Shown piece by piece: positions 25,643 to 34,396 of a stretch of DNA of 64,000 bases. The stretch spans positions 124,001-188,000 of the forward strand of contig JACQFE010000013.1 of NCBI GenBank assembly GCA_016200265.1, given 5' to 3'. Position numbers and translations under genes: made by a program. How positions within the stretch are numbered: position 1 is the stretch's first letter; the number at the start of each line of letters is the position of its first letter. The notes below the pieces were generated by a model. That model saw only the letters and a program-made list of their open reading frames with translations. It was not told where the DNA came from and searched no databases. The stretch comes from Planctomycetota bacterium. GTDB lineage: Bacteria > Planctomycetota > Phycisphaerae > UBA1845.

Positions 25643-27763
25643 TCACGGCCACCGGCTCACGCCCGGAGGAAACACGGCGTCCAAAAACCATTTCACGTCA
25701 GCAATATTCACAAAACCGTCTTTGTTGACATCGAATTCCCTGCAAGTGTGCCCAAGTCGCCTTGACTCATAGCAGTTCTCAAGTTCGGCGAAGTCGGCTA
25801 GATTCACCTGACAATCTCCATTTCCATCAAATGTTAATTCGCGATCATCTGAGAGTTCCCAGGTTTCATTGTCGAAACCGTGTTGCGCCGAATTTCCTCC
25901 AAACAACACGATTTCTTCCCGGTCCGCGTCGTAGGCCATTCCCATGGAGAACCGCCCGGGCAATTGACCAACGGTCATAAGTTGCCAGGTCGCGCCATCC
26001 CAGCTCCATAGGTCGGATCGATACTTGTAGTTGAAATCCATTCCGCCAAAAAGAATAGTCCTCCGTTCGCGCTCATCAAACACCGTCGCACCCCCAAGTC
26101 GCGCCTCTGGCCCATTGGAGCCGCGCAACTCCCATGACGTTCCATCAAATTCCCAAGTTTCCGTTGGCGGAATCGAGTTGGGTGACCCATAGATGCCGGC
26201 AAACAAGACGCAAACGCCGCGGCGCGAGTCAAATGCCAGCGAAAGAATTGATCGAGGCGGCGGTCCAATCAACCCACGCGATTTCCATGATTGCCCGTTC
26301 CATTCCCACGTTTCCATCGAATCTGCGTTGCCTCCCGCGAGCATGACAGTGAGTCTCCGCCTCGAATCAAACACGATCGGACCAGAATGTTCAGGCAATG
26401 GGCCTGAATTGCTCTTAAGCACCCAAGACGCTCCATCCCACTCCCATGTGTCGCCGAAAGGTTCTCCTGTATCACTGTTTGCGCCGCCATGTAGAACTAT
26501 TACATCGCGAAACGTGTCCTGCGCAACGGAAAAATATCTCCGCGTCGGAGGTCCTTCTACATCACGCATCCGCCAAACCGTGCCATTCAACTCCCACGTT
26601 TGCAAGGTCGGCGAATCGGTTGGATTCGCAACAAGAACTGTCACTACGCGTTTTCGATCATAGATTAACTCAGGAGTTGTAACCGTAGGAACATCACCTG
26701 ATCGCTCTACCCATTCACCTGCGATTCTTTCCCAAAGCACGGAGGAGCCCACCAAGACAAGTACACTTCGGTTCGCATCGAAGACCATCGCACCATTCGC
26801 TTCCGGAAGTGGATTGGGTTCAGGTTGTTCGCGCCACATGTCACCGTCCCACTCCCACGTGTCATGACATCCGTACCCGGTGTAGCATGCGCTATTCAGG
26901 GCACGTCCGCCGAATAGGACAGTGACATTTCGAGTCACATCGAACGTCATTGAATGATATGCGCGGGGAAGATTGTTGGAGGGCGTCCGCTCATTCCATT
27001 CCTTGCCGTCCCATTCCCAGGTGTCGCCAAAAAATCCGTTGTAACGATACGCACCTCCATGAAGCACCACACAATTTCGCTTGCTGTCGAATGTCATCGC
27101 ATGCCCAAACCGCGCGGATGGTCCCGTGACCTGCAATTGTTTCCAAGAGTTCCCATTCCATTCCCAAGTATCGTCCAGCGGCCTGCGGTTTGCGTCCTCT
27201 CCTCCAAACATCACCAGGACTCCGCGTTTGGAATCAAAGGCCGCCGCCGCGAAAATACGAGGAATTGGAGACACACCGTCTACTGCAGTTCGTTCGATCC
27301 ATTGGTGGCCATCCCATTCCCACGTGTCGCCAAAAAACGAAATATGGTTGACCCCGCCGAATAAAACCGAAACGTCGCGTTTACTGTCATAAACCATTAT
27401 GTAAGCGTATCGAGGCCCCGGACCGTAGACTTGGCGATTCTCCCAGCGCTGTCCATCCCATTCCCATGTATCGCCAAGTGACGGCCCCCGCGAACTTTCA
27501 CCGCCAAATAGAACCGTTACGCCCCGACGTTCGTCAAACGACATCGCCTGGCTATGTCGGTCGAACGGCGTGGCCGGCGTCCAAACCGGACAACGATCCG
27601 CAGCCCTCACAACATCCCCGACCAACAGGAGAAACAGTGTGGCCCGCAGAACTCTTCTTGAATCGCGCCTATGCACGGATTCATTTCCCCGGACGAGCAC
27701 GTCTTCGTTGCTTGTCATGTAAAACCGCGGATTCTCGATCGCTCCGACGCTCCATAGGTTCAT
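25643..27763 (-). CDS. Secreted Kelch-repeat protein with dockerin-like tail
   Basis: A 706-residue exported protein. After a signal-like segment (RATLFLLLVGDVVRA) there are about twelve repeats of some 50 residues with the pattern RxxHxMxFDxxRxxxVLFGG ... DTWEWDGxxW, which form Kelch-type beta-propeller blades; twelve could make two propellers. The sixth and seventh blades have lost the double glycine (VLVGSS, VLVANP). The C-terminus has two calcium-loop motifs, FDGNGDCQVNLADFAEL and FDVNKDGFVNIADVKWF, as in dockerins. The ATG at 27763 has GGAG about 9 bases upstream; ATG at 27718 is an alternative. It probably binds a partner outside the cell; ligand unknown. Confidence 0.87.
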   Translation of the reverse strand: MNLWSVGAIENPRFYMTSNEDVLVRGNESVHRRDSRRVLRATLFLLLVGDVVRAADRCPVWTPATPFDRHSQAMSFDERRGVTVLFGGESSRGPSLGDTWEWDGQRWENRQVYGPGPRYAYIMVYDSKRDVSVLFGGVNHISFFGDTWEWDGHQWIERTAVDGVSPIPRIFAAAAFDSKRGVLVMFGGEDANRRPLDDTWEWNGNSWKQLQVTGPSARFGHAMTFDSKRNCVVLHGGAYRYNGFFGDTWEWDGKEWNERTPSNNLPRAYHSMTFDVTRNVTVLFGGRALNSACYTGYGCHDTWEWDGDMWREQPEPNPLPEANGAMVFDANRSVLVLVGSSVLWERIAGEWVERSGDVPTVTTPELIYDRKRVVTVLVANPTDSPTLQTWELNGTVWRMRDVEGPPTRRYFSVAQDTFRDVIVLHGGANSDTGEPFGDTWEWDGASWVLKSNSGPLPEHSGPIVFDSRRRLTVMLAGGNADSMETWEWNGQSWKSRGLIGPPPRSILSLAFDSRRGVCVLFAGIYGSPNSIPPTETWEFDGTSWELRGSNGPEARLGGATVFDERERRTILFGGMDFNYKYRSDLWSWDGATWQLMTVGQLPGRFSMGMAYDADREEIVLFGGNSAQHGFDNETWELSDDRELTFDGNGDCQVNLADFAELENCYESRRLGHTCREFDVNKDGFVNIADVKWFLDAVFPPGVSRWP

Positions 27764-28247
27764 TTCACGGTACTCCTATTTTGCACTCCGCACCCAAACT
27801 CTATAACACGCGAACTCCTCATCCGGCGGGAAAAAAATTGGCGAAACTTGAAGAAATTCCTGCCAAAACTCGCCCCGATGGTCATGTTGGGCGTTTGTAA
27901 CGTCAGGCCGCGTGCGATTGAATCATTTTTTTCATCGAGCGCCTTTGACGTTATTCCCATTGGAGCCTTAGAGCCGCGTGCCACCCATGCTCACCCCATT
28001 CGTTCCATCCCACACATACTTTCGCAGGTTCGCATTCCCCCGCCCATTGCACGTTCTTGATTCGATCTTCTATCTTCAAACTTCAGTCTTCAATTTAGTG
28101 CCACGACATGACACTAGTGAAAAAAATACTTTCCAAACGAACCCATCTGAAAGTAACACTGAACAGCCACCCCCGTTTTCCAGCCTCAAGGAGTGGAAGT
28201 CTTGGGTCTGGTTTCCGGAACAAGCGCCTTTGGCTAATATAAAACCC
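27764..28247. other. Divergent intergenic region with left 57-bp repeat
   Basis: About 480 bases between the Kelch gene (leftward) and the thioredoxin-NHL gene (rightward). It contains an AT-rich TCTTCAAACTTCAG tract and the left inverted repeat at 28098-28154. The frame of the NHL gene is open through it but has no family resemblance before 28248. Confidence 0.4.
28098..28154 (+). repeat. Left arm of 57-bp inverted repeat around the Trx-NHL gene
   Basis: It matches the reverse complement of 30277-30333 at 53 of 57 positions; the inner 39 bases, from TAGTGAAAAAAATACTTTCC through the end of the arm, are identical. The arms are about 2.1 kb apart and enclose exactly one gene. No third copy was seen in the window. 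Confidence 0.9.
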
Positions 28248-30203
28248 ATGAACTCTCCGGATGGGCCAGTCTTTGATCCGACGTTCGCGTGGCTGAACAC
28301 AGACCGCGCCCTGCACTTCGACGGCGAGCTGAAAGGGCAGGTCGTCGTCCTCGATTTCTGGACCTATTGCTGCATCAACTGCATTCACATCCTGCCCGAC
28401 CTTTCGTATCTCGAAAAAAAGTACGCGAGCGAGCCGGTGACTTTCATCGGTGTACACAGCGCCAAGTTTTCCAATGAGGCCAATCGCGAGACGATCCGCG
28501 CGGCGATACTTCGATACGAGATTCATCATCCGGTGATCGTCGATGAGAACATGAAATTGTGGCGGGCGTTTCGCGTACGGAGCTGGCCGACGGTTGTGGT
28601 GATTGGTCCGACAGGCGCGATCGTCACTGCGTTCGCGGGCGAAGGAAATCGTGACGCGCTCGATGAGGCCATTGGGCAAGCGCTGGCCCAGGGCCGATCG
28701 CTGGGCACGCTGGCGGCCGGTCCGCTCAAATTGCGGCGTGAAGGAAATGTTCGCGGGGCGTCGGGTTTGGCGTTTCCGGGAAAGGTTCTCGCCGATGCCG
28801 CGACAAAACGACTCTTCATTGCGGATTCGAACCATTATCGGATTGTCATCGCCGAATTCCCCGATGCCGATGGTCGCGCGAAAGTCGTCAACGTGATCGG
28901 CTCGGGTGCGTGCGGCGCGGATGATGCTCCGGCCGATCGCGCGACGTTCAATCATCCGCAAGGTCTCGCGCTCGGGCGCGACAATTTGTATGTGGCCGAC
29001 ACTGAGAATCATCTGATTCGCCGGATCGAACTTCGTAGCGGCGACGTGAGAACGGTCGTCGGCACGGGCAAGATGACGTATGACTTTTCCGGCGGCGGCA
29101 TGGGTGTCGATCAAGGAATCAACTCGCCGTGGGACTTGGTGCTGGAAGGCTCGACTTTGTATGTGGCGATGGCCGGTCAGCATCAAATCTGGCGCGTCGA
29201 TCTTCCGGTGGGATTCGCGCGAGCGCTGGCGGGCACGGGTCGCGAGAACATTGTGGACGGGCCGACGGAAACTTCGGCGTTCTCGCAGCCTTCGGGAATT
29301 TGCGCGCTCGATGGAAAATTGTATGTGGCCGACAGCGAGGTCAGCGCCATTCGTTGCATCGACATGGCCACCGAGCGGGTCACAACGATTCTCGGCGAAG
29401 GATTGTTCTCGTTCGGGGATGTGGACGGCGTGTTTCCACAGGCGAAGTTGCAGCATCCGCTGGGTGTGGCCGGCTGGGGCAAGCTGGTTCTCGTTGCAGA
29501 TACCTACAACCACAAGATCAAAGCGATCGATCCGGCCACTCGCGCGGCGCGAACGCTTTATGGTACAGGCAAGCCTGGTGCTTCGACTGCTGATGGCGGC
29601 GTCGAGTTTTTCGAGCCGGGCGGGCTGTCGGTCGCGGGCGATTTTGTTTTCGTGGCTGACACGAACAACCATCGCATCGTGCGAGTGAATCTTAAGACTC
29701 ATCAGTGGCATGAGATTATTCTTGAAGGCCTTGCGCGGCCGCGATTCGCACACCACGGCGCGATGATGGAGCACGTCGCAACTGGCGCGATCGCGAGTAT
29801 CGATGCGGACGGGATTGCGGCCAATGACCTGGAGGATGCTTCGCCGGATTGGATCATCGACGTGGAGCCGGTCGCGGTTACGGCACAAGGAGAAGTAACG
29901 GTTTCGATTGATCCGTTCATTCCGCGCGATGCGCATCTTAGTGCCGACGCCCCTTGGTCGATCCGGGTTTCGAATGGCCAAAGCACCATCGCCCAACACA
30001 CCGGCAAGTCGGATCGTCTGCCGCTTTCGATCCGCATCCCGGCCAATTCGCTGCATCCGCCGCAAGAGATCACCGTCTCCGCGAACCTGGCCTACTGCAC
30101 CGCCGGCGTGGCCTCGGTCTGCGTGCCACGATTTATCACTTTCCGCGTTCCCTTGAAGCCCGGCGCACAAACAAAAATCGACCTCAAAGAACCGCTCGCG
30201 TAA
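28248..30203 (+). CDS. Thioredoxin-like and NHL-repeat protein (NHLRC2-like)
   Basis: About 651 residues. The first domain is thioredoxin-like, with VVLDFWTYCCINCIHILPDL as its active-site strand and helix; CINC is the CxxC pair and is preceded by another Cys. This matches the NHLRC2 group. Then come NHL repeats forming a six-blade propeller (GLAFPGKVLADAATKRLFIADSN cut here to RLFIADSNHYRIV, DNLYVADTENHLIRRI, KLYVADSEVSAIRCI, LVLVADTYNHKIKAI, FVFVADTNNHRIVRV) and a C-terminal beta domain of about 100 residues. No signal peptide is evident with the ATG at 28248, which also lacks a ribosome-binding site; TAATAT lies just before it, so the mRNA may have almost no leader. It is enclosed by 57-bp inverted repeats. 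Biochemical role unknown. Confidence 0.88.
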   Translation: MNSPDGPVFDPTFAWLNTDRALHFDGELKGQVVVLDFWTYCCINCIHILPDLSYLEKKYASEPVTFIGVHSAKFSNEANRETIRAAILRYEIHHPVIVDENMKLWRAFRVRSWPTVVVIGPTGAIVTAFAGEGNRDALDEAIGQALAQGRSLGTLAAGPLKLRREGNVRGASGLAFPGKVLADAATKRLFIADSNHYRIVIAEFPDADGRAKVVNVIGSGACGADDAPADRATFNHPQGLALGRDNLYVADTENHLIRRIELRSGDVRTVVGTGKMTYDFSGGGMGVDQGINSPWDLVLEGSTLYVAMAGQHQIWRVDLPVGFARALAGTGRENIVDGPTETSAFSQPSGICALDGKLYVADSEVSAIRCIDMATERVTTILGEGLFSFGDVDGVFPQAKLQHPLGVAGWGKLVLVADTYNHKIKAIDPATRAARTLYGTGKPGASTADGGVEFFEPGGLSVAGDFVFVADTNNHRIVRVNLKTHQWHEIILEGLARPRFAHHGAMMEHVATGAIASIDADGIAANDLEDASPDWIIDVEPVAVTAQGEVTVSIDPFIPRDAHLSADAPWSIRVSNGQSTIAQHTGKSDRLPLSIRIPANSLHPPQEITVSANLAYCTAGVASVCVPRFITFRVPLKPGAQTKIDLKEPLA

Positions 30204-30231
30204 AAAGCGAACCGCAGATTTTCGCAGATAT

Positions 30232-30265
30232 TTCACCACGAAGGGCACGAAGAACACGAAGGCGG
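30232..30265 (+). repeat. ACCACGAAGG-type dispersed repeat, copy 1
   Basis: TTCACCACGAAGGGCACGAA continues with GAACACGAAGGCGG. The second copy at 30644-30677 differs at a few positions. Translated on the plus strand it would read HHEGHEEHEG, a peptide I recall from many spurious annotations in environmental genomes. Confidence 0.8.
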
Positions 30266-30276
30266 CGTAAAGCGAG

Positions 30277-30333
30277 ACTTTCAGATGGGTTCGTTTGGAA
30301 AGTATTTTTTTCACTAATGTCATCGTGTGGCAC
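30277..30333 (-). repeat. Right arm of 57-bp inverted repeat around the Trx-NHL gene
   Basis: Inverted partner of 28098-28154 with four differences, three in adjacent positions (ACG versus GAC) and one single change. It starts 73 bases after the stop of the NHL gene. Confidence 0.9.
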
Positions 30334-30643
30334 TCTCGTGAATGCTAAATGGTGAATGCGGAATGCCGAAAAAGAGCGAAGAGCAAGGCAAAAGTCGAAA
30401 CGTTGAAAAATCGAAACGCGTGATGGCGACGAGTGAAACGTCGAAAAGTTGAAAAAGTGAAGAGTCGAAATTGGGAGGAGGGGCCGACACTTCGGTGAAT
30501 CGAAGTAACAAGGAAATGAGCAATGTTCGGCACATCATACACTGTGAATAACGTCGTGGGTGATCGCTGAAAAAAGGTTTGGCCCCGAGCGCGGACGTGG
30601 AGGCGGCGGAAAACGCAGATTTTCACAGATTTTCGCAGATTTT

Positions 30644-30677
30644 CTTACCACGAAGGGCGCGAAGAACACGAAGGCGG
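30644..30677 (+). repeat. ACCACGAAGG-type dispersed repeat, copy 2
   Basis: CTTACCACGAAGGGCGCGAA continues with GAACACGAAGGCGG; near-identical to 30232-30265 and again directly preceded by CGCAGAT repeats, so the two families occur as a compound unit. Confidence 0.8.
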
Positions 30678-30938
30678 CCGTGAAGAGACCGCAGTTTCCG
30701 CAGATTTTTGAGGATAGCGCTTTCGTAATCCATATCATCGAAAACGCGTGGTTTCGGCGTGCTTGTGCAAAATAATCACACGAAATACGTTGACACTGAA
30801 AAGCTCGCCTGATAGCCTATGCCGTTCTACGGAAGGGATTTGTTCAGGCCAAGGTCGGCGTTCGCAGTAATCACAGTCACCGTCGGCGCGACGAAGTTTC
30901 ACGCATAGAGGGCTTGTACACGAAAGGAGCATTTCTCC

Positions 30939-31936
30939 ATGAACACTCGTATCTCCCCGTTGTTAGTTCTTGCAATGCTAGTTCCGATTACACTGACCGC
31001 TTCGTCACAAGGCGCAGGACCGCTGGTCGGATGGGGGCGCAACGACTTTGGGCAGACTAACGTCCCTTCAGGCACATTCACCGCCGTGGCCTGTGGCGAA
31101 GATCACTGCGTGGCAATCCGCACCGACGGCACACTCATCGGTTGGGGGATGAACGATCAGGGCCAAATCAACGTCCCCGCAGGCACGTTCACCGCCGTGG
31201 CGGCGGGCGCGTGGCACAGCCTAGCGATCCGCAGCGACGGCGCGCTCGTCGGGTGGGGGCGGGACGTAGAGAGCCAGGTCGACGTCCCTGCTGGCACGTA
31301 CACTGCCGTTGCTGCAGGCTACTCGCACAGCCTGGCGATCCGGAGCGACGGCATTCTGGTCGGGTGGGGGTTCAACAACTATGGTCAGATCAACGTCCCC
31401 TCCGGCACGTTCACCGCCGTGGCTGCAGGGGCTGGGGCGAGTCACAGCCTAGCGATCCGCAGCGACGGCCACGGCACGCTGAACGCGTGGGGCCGCAATG
31501 CCTCCGGTCAAACCGACGTGCCGGCACCCAATGCAGACTTCATCGCCGTCGCGGGGGCGCTGATTTCAGCCTGGCGATCCGCAGCGACGGCACGCTGGCC
31601 GCGTGGGGCGACAATACCTACGGACAGATCAATGTTCCGGCAGGCACGTTCACGGCCGTGACCGCAGGCTACTATCACAGCCTTGCGATTCGCAGTGATG
31701 GGACACTTGTTGGATGGGGCCGGAACGACGAGAGTCAGGTCGATGTACCGACGGGCACTTTTACTGCCGTGGCCGCTGGCGGGTATCACAGCCTAGCGAT
31801 CCGCAGTGGCCCGATTCCTACGGTTTCGACGTGGGGTCTGATCGTGATGGCGGTGCTAGTACTTGGCACTGGAGCTGTTGTACTTGTCACTCGTAGAGGC
31901 GCTAACATTGCCCCGGGAATTGAACTCGCTGCATAA
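30939..31936 (+). pseudogene. RCC1-type repeat protein with IPTL-CTERM tail, one frameshift
   Basis: An exported repeat protein split by a frameshift. Signal peptide: MNTRISPLLVLAMLVPITLT. Then seven RCC1-like units of about 40 residues (LVGWGxNxxGQxxVPxGTFTAVAAGxxHSLAIRSDG). The first frame runs from 30939 to 31661, but the repeat pattern leaves it after FIAVAG and continues in another frame as ADFSLAIRSDG through to 31936. The run GGGGG at 31553-31557 is the break; one more G would restore VAGGADFSLAIRSDG. The tail IPTVSTWGLIVMAVLV with a hydrophobic helix and TRR is a clear IPTL-CTERM sorting signal. AAAGGAG precedes the ATG. It could be a sequencing error, slippage or phase variation. Confidence 0.82.
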
Positions 31937-32005
31937 TGCGATATCGATTCAGAAGCGCGGCAAAAAGTTTTCGCGGAATCAAAGAAATACAACCTTCACC
32001 CCCGG

Positions 32006-32029
32006 CCCTCTCCCTTGCGAGGGAGAGGG
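32006..32029. repeat. Palindromic repeat with perfect 10-bp stem
   Basis: CCCTCTCCCT, loop TGCG, AGGGAGAGGG. It lies between the RCC1-type gene and ubiD, which converge here, and could serve as a transcription end for either, though no U tract follows. Confidence 0.7.
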
Positions 32030-32052
32030 AGCTGTTGTTGGGGCGCGTTCTT

Positions 32053-32095
32053 GACCCAGGGTGGCGGTTCGCGTCGGGCGAACCTTACCCTGGGC
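32053..32095. repeat. Nested palindromic repeat (REP-like)
   Basis: Outer stem ACCCAGGGT with ACCCTGGGC (one mismatch) and inner stem GGTTCGC with GCGAACC around a five-base loop. It lies 25 bases downstream of the ubiD stop. The sequence matches my memory of a dispersed palindromic element of planctomycete genomes. Confidence 0.75.
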
Positions 32096-32119
32096 TACTA
32101 TCGATCGCCCTTACAGGGC

Positions 32120-33688
32120 TCAGAATCCGTATTCTCGCCAACGGCGTTCGATGAGCGCGCGAGTGTCGGTCGCAATTTGCAATTCCTCCGGCCAATCGCG
32201 CACGGTGCCTTCGCCCTGGATTTTGCGGGTGGCGTCGATGCCGATTTTGCCGCCAGTGCCGTAGTAGGGAGTCGCGTGATCGAGGATGTCGCATGGGCCG
32301 TCGACGATCATCGTGTCGCGGCGCCAGTCGACGTTGGCGCCCATGTGAAAAAGCACGTCCTGCTCATCGTGCACGTTCACGTGGTCATCGACGACGACGA
32401 TCATTTTCGAGAACATCATCTGGCCCGCACTCCAGATGCCGCTCATCACCTTGCGGGCCTGCATGGGATATTCCTTGCGAATCTTCACGAAGACGCAGTT
32501 GTGAAAGGCCCCGAACATCGGCAGGTGGTAGTCGATGATGTCGGGAATGAGCATTCGCAGCAGGGGCAGGAAGATGCGTTCGGTGGCCTTACCGAGGTAA
32601 TAGTCCTCCTGCGGCGGGAAACCGACGATCGTGGTCGGGTAGATCGGATTCTTGCGATGCGTGATCGCGGTGACGTGGAACGCGGGATAGTCATCGGCGA
32701 GCGAATAGAAGCCGGTGTGATCGCCGAACGGGCCTTCGACGAGCATTTCATCCGGGTGTACCCAGCCTTCGATGACAATCTCGGCGTTGACGGGTACTTC
32801 CATGGGGATCGAAACGCAAGGACACAGCTCGATGCCGTCGTCGTTGAGAAACCCGGCGAAAAGCAGTTCACTCATATCCGGCGGGAGCGGGCAGGTCGCG
32901 GCGTAGGTGAGCACCGGCTCGCCGCCGAGGACGATTGCAAGAGGCATTTTCTCGCCGCGGGCTTTGTATTTGCGAAAGTGTCGAGCCCCGTCGTGGTGCA
33001 TGTGCCAGTGCATGGCCGCGAGCTTGGGGCCGTAGACTTGCACGCGATACATTCCCACGTTGCGGTCGCCGGTTTCGGCGTCTTTGGTGTAGATTCCGGC
33101 AAGAGTGATGTAACGGCCAGTGCCGACCCCCCCGTCCCCCCCCTTACTAAGGGTGGGAGCAAGGGTGGGTTTGCCGCCGTACCCCGGCTCGCCGTCGTGA
33201 GGCCAGCATTGGATGATCGGCAGCGAAAGCAGGTCCGCGTCGTCGGTGTGTGTCACTTCCTGGCACATTCCGCGTTTGACGACTTTGGGCGCGTAACCCG
33301 CGAGCTTGGCGAGCTGCGGGAGCTTCTTCATTTTTTCGATGAGCGTGGTGGGCATCTGCGGCTTGACGAGTTCCTGCACGCGATCGGCCAATTCCTCAAA
33401 GCTCTCCACGCCGAGTGCGAGCCGCATTCGTTCGTAGCTGCCGAACAAGTTGATCGCGACGGGAATGGAAGAGCCTTTTACAGATTCGAAAAGCAGTGCG
33501 TGGCCGCCTCGCATGCCATGAACCGGATCGGTAGCTGGCGGCTTCGCATTCCCGGCCGCAGGCATCTTGCTGACGCGATCGGCGATGGCGGAGATTTCCA
33601 GGATCGGATCGACGTTGGTTTTCACTCGGCGCAGCTGCGCTTTGGCTTCCAACGCTGCGATGTAGGATTGTAAATCGTTGAATGGCAA
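32120..33688 (-). CDS. ubiD: UbiD family decarboxylase
   Basis: Decarboxylase using prenylated FMN; family members act in ubiquinone or menaquinone pathways or on aromatic acids. Family blocks include LLFESVKG, VAINLFGSYERM, YITLAGIYTKD, DRNVGMYRVQVYGP, WHMHHDGA, EGPFGDHTGFYS and the catalytic-region ERIFLPLLRMLIPDI. The length is 522 residues. A Gly/Thr/Pro-rich stretch, PTLAPTLSKGGDGGVGTG, follows EPGYGGK just before the conserved RYITLAG; at the DNA level it is a palindromic repeat around TTACTAAG. The UbiX flavin prenyltransferase is not in the window. Substrate cannot be told; menaquinone synthesis is a reasonable guess. Confidence 0.92.
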   Translation of the reverse strand: MPFNDLQSYIAALEAKAQLRRVKTNVDPILEISAIADRVSKMPAAGNAKPPATDPVHGMRGGHALLFESVKGSSIPVAINLFGSYERMRLALGVESFEELADRVQELVKPQMPTTLIEKMKKLPQLAKLAGYAPKVVKRGMCQEVTHTDDADLLSLPIIQCWPHDGEPGYGGKPTLAPTLSKGGDGGVGTGRYITLAGIYTKDAETGDRNVGMYRVQVYGPKLAAMHWHMHHDGARHFRKYKARGEKMPLAIVLGGEPVLTYAATCPLPPDMSELLFAGFLNDDGIELCPCVSIPMEVPVNAEIVIEGWVHPDEMLVEGPFGDHTGFYSLADDYPAFHVTAITHRKNPIYPTTIVGFPPQEDYYLGKATERIFLPLLRMLIPDIIDYHLPMFGAFHNCVFVKIRKEYPMQARKVMSGIWSAGQMMFSKMIVVVDDHVNVHDEQDVLFHMGANVDWRRDTMIVDGPCDILDHATPYYGTGGKIGIDATRKIQGEGTVRDWPEELQIATDTRALIERRWREYGF

Positions 33689-33887
33689 GCACGCTCCGAT
33701 TGCAATTCGCGAATTTGTGCCTCCCGTCGCTCGCGCTCCGGGTTCGGATCATCATCGCCAAGGACTCGAAATACGTCCAACGGGATTGTCATAGTTGGTA
33801 TGAAGATTACCGTCAATGCAAAACAGCCCGGCGTCGAAAGCGAGTGCAATTCGCAAACATCGCCGAGCTGATCGATGCAAATGGTAA

Positions 33888-34280
33888 TTATTCGCTTTGA
33901 ACCGCGATTTTTCGCGGCTTGATCTTCTCGCTCTTCGGCAAATGAACTTTGAGCACGCCGTTGCTCATTTGTGCACGAATCGCCTGCGCGTCCACGCCCT
34001 CTCCGACGGCGAACGTGCGGTGGAAATCTCCGACTCCATATTCGCGTAGCAGGAAGCGCGTTTCATCGCCCTGTCGAGAAGGAATATGGGCGTGGATAGT
34101 GAGCTCGCCCTGTTCGAAATTGATGTCGATGTCCTTGGCCGTCGCTCCTGGCACGTCCGCGAGCAGAATGACTTCATTCTGGTTTTCGATAATGTCCACG
34201 CCCGGAGCATACGCGCATCCGCACTGCATTCGCTCCGCACGCGACACGCCGTTTTCTTTCTTTTCCATTGTGGTTGTCAT
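33888..34280 (-). CDS. Small heat-shock protein (Hsp20), second of a pair
   Basis: ATP-independent holdase chaperone. The alpha-crystallin domain covers most of the protein: VDIIENQNEVILLADVPG, then the INFEQGELTIHA strand, then FHRTFAVGEGVDAQ and the end motif NGVLKVHLPK. The usual IxI tail is not obvious; the C-terminus is KPRKIAVQSE, where IAV may stand in. A short Cys pair (QCGCAYAPG) precedes the domain. ATG at 34280 has GAGGAG about 11 bases upstream; a start at 34304 is also open. It lies 116 bases after the other Hsp20 gene on the same strand, probably in one transcript from the sigma-54-type promoter. Confidence 0.92.
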   Translation of the reverse strand: MTTTMEKKENGVSRAERMQCGCAYAPGVDIIENQNEVILLADVPGATAKDIDINFEQGELTIHAHIPSRQGDETRFLLREYGVGDFHRTFAVGEGVDAQAIRAQMSNGVLKVHLPKSEKIKPRKIAVQSE

Positions 34281-34396
34281 GATCTTTTCAGCTCCTCTTC
34301 GCATATTGCTGCATTTGAGATTTCAGATATTCAAATTTCAAAAACACCTGCTCCGCCCTCACTACGAAACAATGCCCTTCGACTGTTCAGCGTCGC

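Larger units (their letters stand above)
30204..30938. other. Repeat-rich intergenic region
   Basis: About 735 bases with no gene. In order: a CGCAGAT repeat (30210-30229), an ACCACGAAGG repeat (30232-30265), the right arm of the 57-bp repeat (30277-30333), a TCGAAA/GTTGAAA low-complexity tract (about 30355-30480), then a second CGCAGAT tract (30609-30643), a second ACCACGAAGG repeat (30644-30677) and a third CGCAGAT piece (30698-30718). The promoter of the RCC1-type gene must lie toward the right end. Confidence 0.7.

Noticed and set aside
28095..30323. A 742-codon open frame on the minus strand, antisense to the whole Trx-NHL gene
   Set aside because: Its translation is Arg-rich and shows no domain, while the plus strand has clear thioredoxin and NHL motifs. 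It is an effect of codon bias.
32015..33673. A 552-codon open frame on the plus strand, antisense to ubiD
   Set aside because: The minus strand encodes an unmistakable UbiD protein; the plus-strand product has no recognisable motif and is His/Arg/Val rich as expected of a shadow.
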